DNA of 64,000 nt from contig NZ_JAHXDI010000002.1 in NCBI RefSeq assembly GCF_023091865.1, forward strand, positions 124,001 through 188,000, in the 5' to 3' direction. The notes under the pieces were generated by a model. It searched no databases and was not told where the DNA came from. It saw only the letters and a program-made list of their open reading frames with translations. Both the position numbers and the translations under genes were made by a program. Source of the DNA: Chromohalobacter moromii (GTDB taxonomy: Bacteria > Pseudomonadota > Gammaproteobacteria > Pseudomonadales > Halomonadaceae). Positions 36,041 to 44,891 of this stretch are shown here, one piece after another. How positions within the stretch are numbered: the first letter of the stretch is position 1; the number at the start of each line of letters is the position of its first letter.

Positions 36041-36823
36041 ATGCATGAATCCCACGATGCACCGGCCGATTCAGCCACGACGGTCTCCGGTTATGACCCC
36101 GATGCGCCGCGCAAGCCGTTCAATGCGCGCGGTAGCTTCGTCTCGCGCTGTCCGGAGTGCCGGCTGCCCAAGCTCAACTGCTTGTGTCCGTACCGTGTGG
36201 CAGCCGAGAGCCGCGTACGTTTCTGGCTTTTGACGCATCCCATCGAGCACTACAAGCCGACCAATACCGGTCGTTTGATTAGCCATATCCTGCCTGAAAC
36301 CGAAGTCTTCACCTGGTATCGCACCGAACCCGATCCGCGGCTTCTGGCACTGCTCGATGACGACCGCTTTGCGCCGTTCGTCGTCTTTCCCGACGACCAG
36401 GCGGATTACGCCGAGCGCGTAGTGGGCCCCGAGGCCGTCGATGCGGCACTGGCCGACTCGCGCACGCCGGTGTTCATCCTGCTCGACGGCACCTGGCGCC
36501 AGGCGCGACGGATCTTCCGGCGTAGCGAGTACCTGGCCTCGCTCCCGGTACTACCGCTCAAGACATCACGCCTGACGCGCTACCGGCTGCGCAAGGCCGC
36601 CTCCAGCGAGCATCTATGCACCGCCGAAGTCGCCGCCGAACTGTTGCGCATCAGCGGCGACACCGAGGCCTCGGCGATCCTCGACGACTACTTCGAAGTG
36701 TTCAACGAAAACTACGCCTCCAGCCGGCGTGATCGGCCCGGCGAGGCACCTTCCGGCGCGATGCAACGTTTGCTCGAGCGGCGTGGCGACGCAGATGGCG
36801 CAAGCGATTCGAATCGCACATGA
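36041..36823 (+). CDS. DTW-domain tRNA aminocarboxypropyltransferase (TapT-like)
   Basis: 260 residues. An N-terminal zinc-like cysteine set (C37, C40, C47, C49) precedes the DTW motif at 149-152 (DGTW in LLDGTWRQARRIFRRS). DTW proteins put the acp3 group on uridines of tRNA (position 47 in E. coli) using S-adenosylmethionine. Other conserved blocks are LTHPIEHYKPTNTGRL and LTRYRLRKA. It starts 20 bases after a terminator. The stop lies at the very edge of the BCCT tandem duplication. Confidence 0.9.
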   Translation: MHESHDAPADSATTVSGYDPDAPRKPFNARGSFVSRCPECRLPKLNCLCPYRVAAESRVRFWLLTHPIEHYKPTNTGRLISHILPETEVFTWYRTEPDPRLLALLDDDRFAPFVVFPDDQADYAERVVGPEAVDAALADSRTPVFILLDGTWRQARRIFRRSEYLASLPVLPLKTSRLTRYRLRKAASSEHLCTAEVAAELLRISGDTEASAILDDYFEVFNENYASSRRDRPGEAPSGAMQRLLERRGDADGASDSNRT

Positions 36824-36945
36824 TCGGCGACCTTGTCTGCTTTTATGGCGCTGGACGCCCCCCGATGTTGAAATTTCGATTTGCCGTCTAAGACCAAGGT
36901 CGGTAGGGTGTGCGCCCCTCACGCGACTATCGGAACCGGAAACAG

Positions 36946-38499
36946 ATGACTCAAGACAACACGAGTGCCACGCGCTCGGGTATTCGCTATGGCGACCCGA
37001 CGGTGCTGGGGCTGACTATTGGCTTTATCGTGTTATTCGTGGCGTTCTCGCTGACCGATCCCGAGGGCATGACGGCGGTGATCGGCGCCGGGTTCGCCTG
37101 GACGGCGAAGACGCTGGGCGCCTATTTCCAACTCCTGCTGCTGCTGACCTTCCTGATCGCCGTGGGCGTGGCCGCCTCGCCGGCAGGCCGCGCGCGCATC
37201 GGTAATCTTGAGCGACCGGACATGGGCACCTTCAAGTGGGTGTCGATCATTTTGTGCACCCTGCTGGCCGGGGGCGGTGTGTTCTTCGCCGCCGGTGAGC
37301 CGGTCTATCATTTCGTGGTCACGCCGCCGGCATTTTCCAGCGAGGCGGGCACCGCCGCGGCCGTGCCCAATGCACTGGCGCAGTCCTTCATGCACTGGGG
37401 CTTTCTGGCCTGGGCGGTGCTCGGCACCCTGGCGGCCATCGTGCTGTCGCATCACCATTACGACCGTGGCCTGCCGCTGCAGCCGCGTACCCTGTTGGCG
37501 CCGCTGTTGGGTGAGGAACGCATGCGCGGCGTGTTCGGCGGCGTGGTGGACGCGGTCTGCGTCATCGCCGTGGTCGCCGGTACCGTGGGCCCCATCGGCT
37601 TTCTGGCGACCCAGATGAGCTTCGGCCTGCATACGCTGTTCGGCGTCGCCGAGGGCTACGGCACGCAACTGGTGATTCTTCTCGTGCTGGGCGGTGTCTA
37701 CGTGACGTCGGCGATCACCGGGGTCGACCGGGGCATTCAGATGCTGAGCCGTTTCAATGTCATGCTGGCATTGGCGATCGGCGCCACGATCCTGCTTCTG
37801 GGGCCGACGCAGTTCCTGTTCGATAGCTGGTTCCAGGGCTTTGGGACTTATGTGGGATCGTTCTTCGAGATGGCGACCATGACCTCGCAGACCGCGCCGG
37901 ACTGGTGGATGAAGTGGTGGACGGTGTTCTTCTTCGCCTGGTTCATCGGCTACGCGCCGTTGATGGCGATCTTCGTGGCGCGCATCTCGCGGGGACGCAC
38001 CATTCGCCAGATGATCGTGGCCGTGGCCGTGCTCGCCCCCGTGGCCACTTCGGTGTGGTTCACGCTGTTGGGTGGCTCGGGCATCTTCTACCAGATGAGC
38101 GGCGCTATCGATCTTAGCGAAGCGCTCAACAACTTCCAGTTCGATGTCGCGACGTTGACGGTGGCCCAGGCGCTACCGGGCGGAAAGCTGATGGCGCTGG
38201 CGGTGCTGGTGCTGACGACGATCTTCGTGGCCACTACCGGCGATTCCATGAGCTATGCGATCTCCGTGGTCAACGCCGGTCATGACGAGCCGCAGCCCGC
38301 GCTTCGCGCGTTCTGGGGCGTGGCCATGGCGTTGATGGCGGCAATTTTGCTGTACATGGGCGCAGGGCAGATCAGTGTGTTGCAGCAGTTCATCGTGATC
38401 ACCGCGATCCCCGTGTCGCTGGTGTTGCTGCCCTCGCTGTGGCTGGGGCCGCGCGCCGCGCAGGCCATGGCCAAGCGTCAGGGAATCGTCGCCTCGTAA
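36946..38499 (+). CDS. BCCT-family betaine/carnitine/choline-type transporter, copy 1
   Basis: 517 residues, twelve helices. The BCCT signature is complete in the eighth helix region: WWTVFFFAWFIGYAPLMAIF followed by VARISRGRTIRQ. ATG 36946 is followed by a short hydrophilic N-tail (MTQDNTSATRSG); both tails are short, so the osmosensing C-terminal domain of BetP/BetT-large types is absent. Transport is Na+- or H+-coupled uptake of a quaternary ammonium or sulfonium compound; the exact substrate cannot be read. The gene is the first of two tandem copies leading to an operon of oxygenases and a DddP-like enzyme. Confidence 0.9.
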   Translation: MTQDNTSATRSGIRYGDPTVLGLTIGFIVLFVAFSLTDPEGMTAVIGAGFAWTAKTLGAYFQLLLLLTFLIAVGVAASPAGRARIGNLERPDMGTFKWVSIILCTLLAGGGVFFAAGEPVYHFVVTPPAFSSEAGTAAAVPNALAQSFMHWGFLAWAVLGTLAAIVLSHHHYDRGLPLQPRTLLAPLLGEERMRGVFGGVVDAVCVIAVVAGTVGPIGFLATQMSFGLHTLFGVAEGYGTQLVILLVLGGVYVTSAITGVDRGIQMLSRFNVMLALAIGATILLLGPTQFLFDSWFQGFGTYVGSFFEMATMTSQTAPDWWMKWWTVFFFAWFIGYAPLMAIFVARISRGRTIRQMIVAVAVLAPVATSVWFTLLGGSGIFYQMSGAIDLSEALNNFQFDVATLTVAQALPGGKLMALAVLVLTTIFVATTGDSMSYAISVVNAGHDEPQPALRAFWGVAMALMAAILLYMGAGQISVLQQFIVITAIPVSLVLLPSLWLGPRAAQAMAKRQGIVAS

Positions 38500-38523
38500 C
38501 CGACGGCCGATGCCTTGCATGTA

Positions 38524-38556
38524 AAGCGCCCCGGCATATCGCGTGCCGGGGCGCTT
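38524..38556 (+). terminator. Terminator hairpin after BCCT copy 1
   Basis: AAGCGCCCCGGCA (38524-38536) and TGCCGGGGCGCTT (38544-38556), 13-bp perfect stem, short T-rich tail. Same element as at 40342-40374. Confidence 0.75.
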
Positions 38557-38574
38557 GTCGTTGGACGCGAGATT

Positions 38575-38607
38575 TTTACTCGCTGGCCCCAGCCATTCGT
38601 CGATCAC
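38575..38607 (-). pseudogene. Remnant of the 3' end of an OpuAC binding-protein gene between the BCCT copies
   Basis: Read on the minus strand, this stretch encodes VIDEWLGPASK, matching the last residues LVDEWLAASE of the intact binding protein at 40438. It follows BCCT copy 1 in the same orientation and at nearly the same distance as the intact gene follows copy 2 (about 43 bases closer). It is most simply the piece of that gene carried along when the BCCT unit was duplicated. Confidence 0.6.
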
Positions 38608-38763
38608 CCGAGTGGGCGATGCGAACGACGTGGATGGTACATGATCGGCGACTTTGTCTTCTTTTGCGGCGCCAGACGCGCCCGAAGTTGAAATTTCGAT
38701 TTGCCGTGTTCGACGAAGGTCGGTAGTGTGCGCGCCTCACGCGACGATCGGAACTGGACATTG

Positions 38764-40317
38764 ATGACTCAACACGATGCGAGCGCCACGCGCTCGGGCA
38801 CGCATTTTGGCGACCCGACGGTGATGGGGCTGACGATCGGCTTCATCATCCTTTTTGTGGCGTTTTCGTTGATCGACGCCGACGCGATGACCGCGGCGAT
38901 CAGCGTGGGGTTCGCCTGGACGGCGAAGAACCTGGGGGCCTATTTCCAACTGCTGCTGTTGCTGACCTACTTTATCGCCGTGGGCGTGGCGGTATCGCCT
39001 GCGGGGCGTGCGCGCATCGGCGATCGGCAACGTCCGGACATGGGCACCTTCAAGTGGGTGTCGATCATCCTGTGCACGCTGCTGGGCGGAGGCGGTGTCT
39101 TCTTTGCCGCCGGCGAACCTATCTATCATTTCGTGGTCACGCCGCCGGCATTTTCCAGTGAGCCAGGCACGGCGGCAGCGGTGCCCAATGCGCTGGCACA
39201 GTCCTTCATGCACTGGGGGTTTCATGCCTGGGCGGTGCTCGGCACCCTGGCAGCCATCGTGCTGTCGCATCATCACTATGATCGCGGTTTGCCGCTACAG
39301 CCGCGCACGCTGTTGGCGCCGCTATTGGGTGAGGCGCGCATGCGCGGCGTTTTAGGTGGCGTGGTGGATGCCGTCTGCGTCATCGCCGTGGTCGCCGGCA
39401 CCGTGGGCCCCATCGGCTTTCTGGCGACCCAGATGAATTTCGGCCTGCATACGCTATTCGGCGTGGCCGAGGGCTATGGCACCCAGTTGATGATCCTCGT
39501 CGTACTGGGTGGGCTCTATGTGAGTTCGGCGATCACCGGCGTCGATCGTGGCATCCAGTTTTTGAGCCGCTGCAATGTCATGCTGGCATTGGGTATCGGC
39601 GCCGTGATCCTGCTCTTCGGCTCCACCCAGTTTCTGTTCGATAGCTGGTTCCAGGGCTTTGGCACCTATCTGGGGTCGTTCTTCGAGATGGCCACCATGA
39701 CCTCGCAGACCGCGCCGGACTGGTGGATGAAGTGGTGGACGGTGTTCTTCTTTGCCTGGTTCATCGGCTACGCGCCGTTGATGGCGATTTTCGTGGCGCG
39801 TATCTCGCGGGGGCGTACCATTCGTCAGTTGGTCGTCGCCGTGGCCGTGCTCGCTCCCGTGGCCACCTCGGTGTGGTTCACGCTGTTGGGCGGCTCGGGG
39901 ATCTTCTACCAGATGAGCGGTGCCATCGATCTCAGCGAAGCGCTCAAGAACTTCCAGTTCGATGTTGCCACGCTGGCGGTGGCCCAAGCGCTGCCGGGCG
40001 GTAAATTGATGGCGCTGGCGGTGCTGGTGCTGACCACGATCTTCGTGGCGACCACCGGCGATTCCATGAGCTATGCGGTTTCCGTGGTCAACGCCGGCCA
40101 TGACGATCCCCAGCCGGCGCTGCGCGCGTTCTGGGGCGTGGCCATGGCGTTAATGGCAGCGATTCTGCTGTACATGGGCGCAGGACAGATCGGCGTGTTG
40201 CAGCAGTTCATCGTGATCACGGCGTTCCCCGTGTCGCTGGTGCTGCTGCCCACGCTGTGGCTGGGGCCGCGCGCCGCGCAGGCCATGGCCAAGCGTCAGG
40301 GGATCGTCACGCCGTAA
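38764..40317 (+). CDS. BCCT-family betaine/carnitine/choline-type transporter, copy 2
   Basis: 517 residues, same length and topology as copy 1. The signature around VARISRGRTIRQ and the surrounding aromatic helix is identical, so the substrate class is probably the same. Differences cluster in the N-tail, in the first helix loops (IDADAMTAAISVG instead of TDPEGMTAVIGAG) and at single positions in helices, e.g. F to C in SRCNVML. Such changes could shift affinity or induction rather than class of substrate. ATG 38764 lacks a strong ribosome site, like copy 1. It runs towards the minus-strand binding-protein gene. Confidence 0.9.
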   Translation: MTQHDASATRSGTHFGDPTVMGLTIGFIILFVAFSLIDADAMTAAISVGFAWTAKNLGAYFQLLLLLTYFIAVGVAVSPAGRARIGDRQRPDMGTFKWVSIILCTLLGGGGVFFAAGEPIYHFVVTPPAFSSEPGTAAAVPNALAQSFMHWGFHAWAVLGTLAAIVLSHHHYDRGLPLQPRTLLAPLLGEARMRGVLGGVVDAVCVIAVVAGTVGPIGFLATQMNFGLHTLFGVAEGYGTQLMILVVLGGLYVSSAITGVDRGIQFLSRCNVMLALGIGAVILLFGSTQFLFDSWFQGFGTYLGSFFEMATMTSQTAPDWWMKWWTVFFFAWFIGYAPLMAIFVARISRGRTIRQLVVAVAVLAPVATSVWFTLLGGSGIFYQMSGAIDLSEALKNFQFDVATLAVAQALPGGKLMALAVLVLTTIFVATTGDSMSYAVSVVNAGHDDPQPALRAFWGVAMALMAAILLYMGAGQIGVLQQFIVITAFPVSLVLLPTLWLGPRAAQAMAKRQGIVTP

Positions 40318-40341
40318 TCGACGGGCGATGCCTTGCATGAA

Positions 40342-40374
40342 AAGCGCCCCGGCATATCGCATGCCGGGGCGCTT
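40342..40374 (+). terminator. Terminator hairpin after BCCT copy 2
   Basis: Perfect 13-bp stem (40342-40354 with 40362-40374), same sequence as after copy 1. It lies between convergent genes and may serve both. Confidence 0.75.
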
Positions 40375-40437
40375 GTCGTTGCGGGGAGGCCCCGTGTGGA
40401 CCAGGCCTCGTGTGGATCGGGCGCGGTGACTAGCAGG

Positions 40438-41298
40438 TCATTCGCTGGCGGCGAGCCACTCGTCGACGAGGTCCTGGTTGTCTTCGATCCAGCTCTTGGC
40501 CCCTTCCACCGGGTCGCCGGCCTGTTCGATCTCTGCCATCAGGCCGCCCAGGCTGTCGTCATCCATGTGCCAGGCGTTGAGCACCTCGGTGAGCCAAGGG
40601 TCGTCCTCGGTGAAGCCCGGGCGCGAGAACCAGTAGATGGTTTCGTTGTCGCCGTAAACGTTCTTGGGATCCTCGAGGTACTTGAGGTCGTACTCGGCAA
40701 AGGCCCAGTGCGGGCTCCACAGCGTCACGACGATTGGCTCTTCCTGCTGGTAGGCCGCATCCAGCGCGGCCATCATGGCCGGCCCGGAGCTGTTGACCTG
40801 TTCCATGGGGAGTTCGTATGCGTCGATGGCCTCGTCGGTCAGGCCGGCGATCGCCGAGCCGGAGTCGATGCCCAGAATGCTGGGGCTGCCCTGGTAGCCG
40901 TAGTCCTCGGCTTGCGCCTTGAGTTCCGGGATGGTGTCGATGTCGGCATAGCTCGGCACTACCAGGCCGAGCCCGGTGCCTTCGTACCAGGCGCCGTTGA
41001 TTTCGAGCTGGTCCTTGTAGGGCTCGAGGTAGCGCGCGTCGGTGTTGGGGAGCCAGATTTCGAGCGAGATGTCGAAGTCGTTGTTGGCAAGGCCGCTGTA
41101 GAGGGCGTTCTTGCTGACATCGGAGAGCTCGACATCGTAGTCGTAGCGGTTCTCGAGGATGAGCTTCCACATGTTGGCGACCGCGACGTTCTCGGCCCAG
41201 TTGTTGGTGCCGATCACCAGCGTCTTGTCCTCGGCTTGGGCGGTCGTGGCGGCCGTGAAGATTGCCGCGGCGGCCAGGGAGCACAAAGTCGTTTTCAT
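40438..41298 (-). CDS. Glycine-betaine/proline-betaine type ABC substrate-binding protein (OpuAC), without its transporter
   Basis: 286 residues with a Sec signal peptide (cleavage after TTAQA, about residue 22). The OpuAC/ProX domain fills the mature part: IGTNNWAENVAVANMW, DFDISLEIWLPN, VVPSYADIDTIPEL, and VVTLWSPHWAFAEYDLKYLE with aromatic residues of the kind that cage a quaternary ammonium group. No permease or ATPase gene is nearby, so it must serve a transporter encoded elsewhere or act with another system. It is the last gene of the minus-strand oxygenase operon and converges with BCCT copy 2. Confidence 0.9.
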   Translation of the reverse strand: MKTTLCSLAAAAIFTAATTAQAEDKTLVIGTNNWAENVAVANMWKLILENRYDYDVELSDVSKNALYSGLANNDFDISLEIWLPNTDARYLEPYKDQLEINGAWYEGTGLGLVVPSYADIDTIPELKAQAEDYGYQGSPSILGIDSGSAIAGLTDEAIDAYELPMEQVNSSGPAMMAALDAAYQQEEPIVVTLWSPHWAFAEYDLKYLEDPKNVYGDNETIYWFSRPGFTEDDPWLTEVLNAWHMDDDSLGGLMAEIEQAGDPVEGAKSWIEDNQDLVDEWLAASE

Positions 41299-41421
41299 GT
41301 TGTCATTCCTCGGTGGGTGGTAGAAAAAAGCAAGCGTCTATAAAGCATTACCCGGTCAGGGTGGCGACATTGTCGTCGCGTCGTTCGGTCGCCGGGGACG
41401 TCCGGCGCTGCCGATTCAGTG

Positions 41422-42435
41422 TCAGTCTCGTGCGGCGGGCGCGCGTTCCAGCCCCTGGAATTCGACGAAGGCCTGCATGCGCTGCCATAGCCGGTCGCCG
41501 TAGACATAGCCGCCGTCGCCATCGGCGTTCGGGGCCTCGATGGTGGCCTCGACCGCGGGCTCGAAGAAAAACGGAATCGAGTGCCGCGAGCGTGTGCCGC
41601 CGACGATGCGGTGTTCCGTGGCCTGGATCCGCCCGCCGGACCAGTCCGACAGCAGGCGGCCGAAATTGACCACCAGGGCGTTGTCGCGCGGTGCGACGTC
41701 TTCCCAGTCGCCGCCGGGCGTTTGCACTTGCAGGCCGCCGACGCGGTCCTGCCAGAGCAGGGTGATGAAGCCGTTGTCGCAATGCGGCACGCCGACCATC
41801 CAGCGCCGTGCATCGCCTTCGCCATCGACGGCCGGCATGCTGGCCAGTGTCTCGGCGGGACGCTCGGGGTAATGAATCAAGCGTAGCGTTGAATTGCCGT
41901 TTTCGAAGGGCTGCATGAGCGTGTTACGCGGAATGCCGAGGCCTTCGGCGAGCGCCGCGGCGATTACGCCGCCCAGGGATTCCATCGCCGTGTAATAGGC
42001 GGCGACATCGTCCGACCAGCCCGGCAGGGACGCTGCCGGCGGCTGCGGCGTGGGCTCGCGCAGCGGATCGCCGCTCGCCGCGTCGGCGCGCTCGGGATGA
42101 GCGACATCCGCGCCGAGGTCGATGCCTTCCTTCCAGGTCGGGTCCTGGTTCTGCGGCGGGAAGTAGCCGCGGTACACATTGCGGTTGGCCGGTTCGAACT
42201 TGTGCCGCGCCAGGCGGTGCTTGGCGGTGGCATCGAGCTCGAAAAAGCGCAGCAGCCGTGCATGGATGTCATCGGGCAGATCCAGTTGCCCCGGCGCGAT
42301 GCCCACGGTCATGAAGCCGGAATGGCAGGCGGCATCGACGATGGCTGCGACGCTATCGGCGTACGCGGGATCGTCGCCGCCGGCGCCACCGAGAAGTGGC
42401 GTGAGATCGATATGCGGGATCAATGTCTGGGTCAT
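41422..42435 (-). CDS. 2-oxoglutarate/Fe(II) oxygenase, isopenicillin-N-synthase family
   Basis: 337 residues. The iron triad is H218 and D220 (VPHCDNGF) with H275 (ATEHRIVGG), and R284 with S286 (RHSIPFFFEP) binds 2-oxoglutarate. The N-terminal DIOX-type segment begins IPHIDLTPLL. Members oxidise small amino-acid-like or onium molecules. It starts 36 bases after the M24 gene and is followed after 123 bases by the binding protein, all on one strand, so it is probably part of one pathway. The substrate is unknown; demethylation or hydroxylation of an imported onium compound is plausible. Confidence 0.87.
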   Translation of the reverse strand: MTQTLIPHIDLTPLLGGAGGDDPAYADSVAAIVDAACHSGFMTVGIAPGQLDLPDDIHARLLRFFELDATAKHRLARHKFEPANRNVYRGYFPPQNQDPTWKEGIDLGADVAHPERADAASGDPLREPTPQPPAASLPGWSDDVAAYYTAMESLGGVIAAALAEGLGIPRNTLMQPFENGNSTLRLIHYPERPAETLASMPAVDGEGDARRWMVGVPHCDNGFITLLWQDRVGGLQVQTPGGDWEDVAPRDNALVVNFGRLLSDWSGGRIQATEHRIVGGTRSRHSIPFFFEPAVEATIEAPNADGDGGYVYGDRLWQRMQAFVEFQGLERAPAARD

Positions 42436-42471
42436 GGCGTTCGCTTCTGTCGGAATGAGACGGCTGGCCCC

Positions 42472-43767
42472 TCAGTCGGCCAGCAACCGCGCGTCGAGCG
42501 GATAGTCGGAGAGCAATTCGACCTGACCGTCGTCGCGAATGTAAAGCTGCTCCTCGAGCTTGACGCCTTCGCCACCGTCTTCGTGGCCGATGTAGCTCTC
42601 CACACACAGCGTCATGCCGGGTTGCATGATGCCGTCGTAGCCCTTGTCGTCGATGTCTTCGCGATGAACGATATACGGATATTCGCCGGTCATGCCGACA
42701 CCATGCGCCAGCGCGAAATAGCGGCGCGCCTTGTAGGGCTGGGGAATCTGCCAGGCCTTCTCGGCGTATTCCTTGAATGACATGCCCGGTGCGATCAGGG
42801 CCATGTTATGGCGCACCTGGTCGAAAGCCATGCGATACAACTCGCGCTGGGTGGACGTCGCCTGGCCGTCGCCGCACAGGAAGGTCCGCGAGAAATCGGC
42901 GTAATAACCGTATCGGCCCACGACGTCGGTATCCAGTGCCACCAGCTCACCGTCCTGGATGACGCGGTTGGAACATTCCTGAAACCAGGGGTTGGTGCGC
43001 GGCCCGGAATTCATCAGCCGGGTTTCGACGTAGTCCGCATCGGTGGCGATGATGTGCTGGTGCAGCTGCGACCAGACCTCGTTCTCCGTGGCGCCGGGGC
43101 GAATCGTCGCTTCCAGCTTGCGGACTCCGTCCTCGACCGCGCGCAGTGAGCTGCGCACCATCTTGATCTCGTTGGGCACCTTGATGGCGCGTGCCCGTTC
43201 CAGCGGAATCTGGGCATCGCAGATCTGCCAGCCGCGTTCGCCTAGTGCGAAGGCGGCATGCGAGGTGGCGCTTTCGATGGCCACCTTGTCGCCCTTTTGG
43301 CCGCCGCATTGGCGTACCAGTTCGTCGATCTCGTCCGCCCACGCCTCGGTGGTCTGCTGAAGGTTATCTTCACAGAAGTAATAGGAGATCGCCGTCGCCG
43401 GGCGTGTTTCGTCGATGCCGGGCAAGCCCTCGGTCAAGTGACTGCAGCCGGAGAACTCGAACATCACCACTGGGCCTTCCGCCGGCACGAAGGCGTAACG
43501 CGCCGGGTTGCGCGCCGAGTAGACCTGCATGTTGCGCGCGCCGGTCGCGTAGCGCACATGGGTCGGATCGAACAGCACGGCGGCGACGATATCGCGTTTC
43601 TTCAGCTCGGCCCGGGTGCGGGCCAGGCGGTCGAGCAGAATCTGGCGGCTCTCGGCCTGCGTGGGCTCGCACTCGGCGGGATCGTGCGTCGGCGCCAGAA
43701 TATCGGTGCCTTCCAGCAGGGAAGGCAGTGTGGATGACAAGCGGGTCATGGTCGTCGGTCCCGTCAT
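42472..43767 (-). CDS. M24-family enzyme resembling DMSP lyase DddP
   Basis: 431 residues with the creatinase/pita-bread fold. Metal ligands are D279, D281, D291, H355, E390 and E405, the six-ligand pattern described for DddP (including the extra Asp of D-T-D) rather than the five of normal aminopeptidases. Around them are ETRLMNSGPRTNPWFQEC, LDTDVVGRYGYYADFSRTF and VKLEEQLYI, which read very like DddP. DddP splits DMSP to dimethylsulfide and acrylate, but the clade also holds uncharacterised proteins annotated as Xaa-Pro peptidases. ATG 43749 is an alternative start. Its operon partners are two oxygenases and an onium-binding protein, favouring a small-molecule substrate. Confidence 0.75.
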   Translation of the reverse strand: MTGPTTMTRLSSTLPSLLEGTDILAPTHDPAECEPTQAESRQILLDRLARTRAELKKRDIVAAVLFDPTHVRYATGARNMQVYSARNPARYAFVPAEGPVVMFEFSGCSHLTEGLPGIDETRPATAISYYFCEDNLQQTTEAWADEIDELVRQCGGQKGDKVAIESATSHAAFALGERGWQICDAQIPLERARAIKVPNEIKMVRSSLRAVEDGVRKLEATIRPGATENEVWSQLHQHIIATDADYVETRLMNSGPRTNPWFQECSNRVIQDGELVALDTDVVGRYGYYADFSRTFLCGDGQATSTQRELYRMAFDQVRHNMALIAPGMSFKEYAEKAWQIPQPYKARRYFALAHGVGMTGEYPYIVHREDIDDKGYDGIMQPGMTLCVESYIGHEDGGEGVKLEEQLYIRDDGQVELLSDYPLDARLLAD

Positions 43768-43834
43768 GAAAGTGGAATCAGCGTGATTTATCTAGACAGA
43801 AATACCGAAACGCGCGGGAACGCAGGCGTTCCGA

Positions 43835-44767
43835 TCAGTCGAGCAGTCCGTCGGCACGCTCTTCACGGCGCTTCTCCGCCTCGATGTGTGCTTCCGAGAC
43901 CCGGCCGTAGAGCTGGCGCGTGCGCTCGAGACGCCCCACCACGCCGGGCTGTTGCGAATAGGCGAAGATCGCGGTGTGACGCTCGCGCTGGCCGCCGACG
44001 CGTGTCACGCGGTGCAGCGAGTAACGGCCCTTGAAGAGTTGCAGGTCGCCGGGACGCAGCAGCAGCGTGCGGGGCGTGGTGGTGTCCTCGCCGCGGATCA
44101 CCGCGCCGACGCCGTCGTAGTTCTCGCCCGCCGGAGTGCGGATGTTGGGGCAATACTGGAACTCGCCGCCGCTGTCCGGTATGTCGGTCATCATCGTGAC
44201 GATGTATTCGTTGGTATCGTAGTGCCAGGGTTGCTCGGTGCCCGGCGGAAGCACGTTCTGCACCAGGCCGGCGAACGGATCGGCATATTCATAGACCTCG
44301 TCCTCCTGCAGGCACTCGGCCACCAGGCGCTTCATCGCCGGCGAGACGTAAAGCTGCTGGATCACCGTATCCGCCGGAATCATGTCGCGGGTCACGAAGC
44401 CGCTGGTGCGCTCCATGAAATGCCGCCGGGGATCGCTCTCGGGGAGGCTTTCGTCGTCGCTGGTGAACCAAGCGTTGACGCGGCGGCTGGCGTAATAGCT
44501 CTTGGCCGAGAGTTCACGCCCCTCGTTGCGGGCCTGCTCCAATGCCTCGGGGCGCAGGAAACCGCGCAGCACGGCGCAGCCCTCGCGATCCAGATCCTCG
44601 CGCACCCGGGCGATCTCGGCCTGAAGGCGCGGATCGTCGACGTCATGCAGCGGGTAGCGGTCGGTGTCGACCAGTTCGCTCAGGTCGGTGCGCTCAGCAT
44701 CGGCGAGCCGGCGCTGGGTCGGCTTGGCGTCGACGGCGGAGTCGATCGCGGCAGCGGTCGTCGGCAT
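43835..44767 (-). CDS. Iron/2-oxoglutarate dioxygenase related to the BesD/ArpA family
   Basis: 310 residues from ATG 44767 (AGAGGA upstream). The iron triad is H182 and D184 (WHYDTNEYIV) and H252 (RYSLHRVT), with R261 or R263 for 2-oxoglutarate. The surroundings (SGGEFQYCPNIR, LRPGDLQLFKGRYSLHRV) resemble the BesD amino-acid halogenase group, but D184 is kept where halogenases have Gly, so hydroxylation is expected. The first gene of the minus-strand operon, divergent from a LysR regulator. The substrate is probably a free amino acid or betaine; unproven. Confidence 0.82.
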   Translation of the reverse strand: MPTTAAAIDSAVDAKPTQRRLADAERTDLSELVDTDRYPLHDVDDPRLQAEIARVREDLDREGCAVLRGFLRPEALEQARNEGRELSAKSYYASRRVNAWFTSDDESLPESDPRRHFMERTSGFVTRDMIPADTVIQQLYVSPAMKRLVAECLQEDEVYEYADPFAGLVQNVLPPGTEQPWHYDTNEYIVTMMTDIPDSGGEFQYCPNIRTPAGENYDGVGAVIRGEDTTTPRTLLLRPGDLQLFKGRYSLHRVTRVGGQRERHTAIFAYSQQPGVVGRLERTRQLYGRVSEAHIEAEKRREERADGLLD

Positions 44768-44891
44768 GGCAGGTGTCCTCTCGATCAGCAAGGTGTCAGG
44801 TAACGGGACGTTGCCGCCGTGAAGGTTGGGCGGCCCGTCGATGTCCTCTATGCTGGACAGAACCCTCCCATCAGTAAAACGAGTCATTTCA

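Larger units (their letters stand above)
36818..40380. repeat. Tandem duplication of a BCCT carrier gene with its promoter and terminator
   Basis: Two units lie head to tail. Start codons (36946, 38764), stop codons (38499, 40317) and terminator stems (38524, 40342) are all offset by exactly 1818 bases. The upstream parts match too: ACATGATCGGCGAC at 36818 and 38639, and TTGAAATTTCGATTTGCCGT at 36868 and 38688. By eye the proteins differ at about 50 of 517 positions. Confidence 0.92.

Noticed and set aside
38173-38607. 144-codon minus-strand ORF over the end of BCCT copy 1
   Set aside because: Only its first ~11 codons resemble anything (the binding-protein tail); the rest is antisense of the carrier gene.
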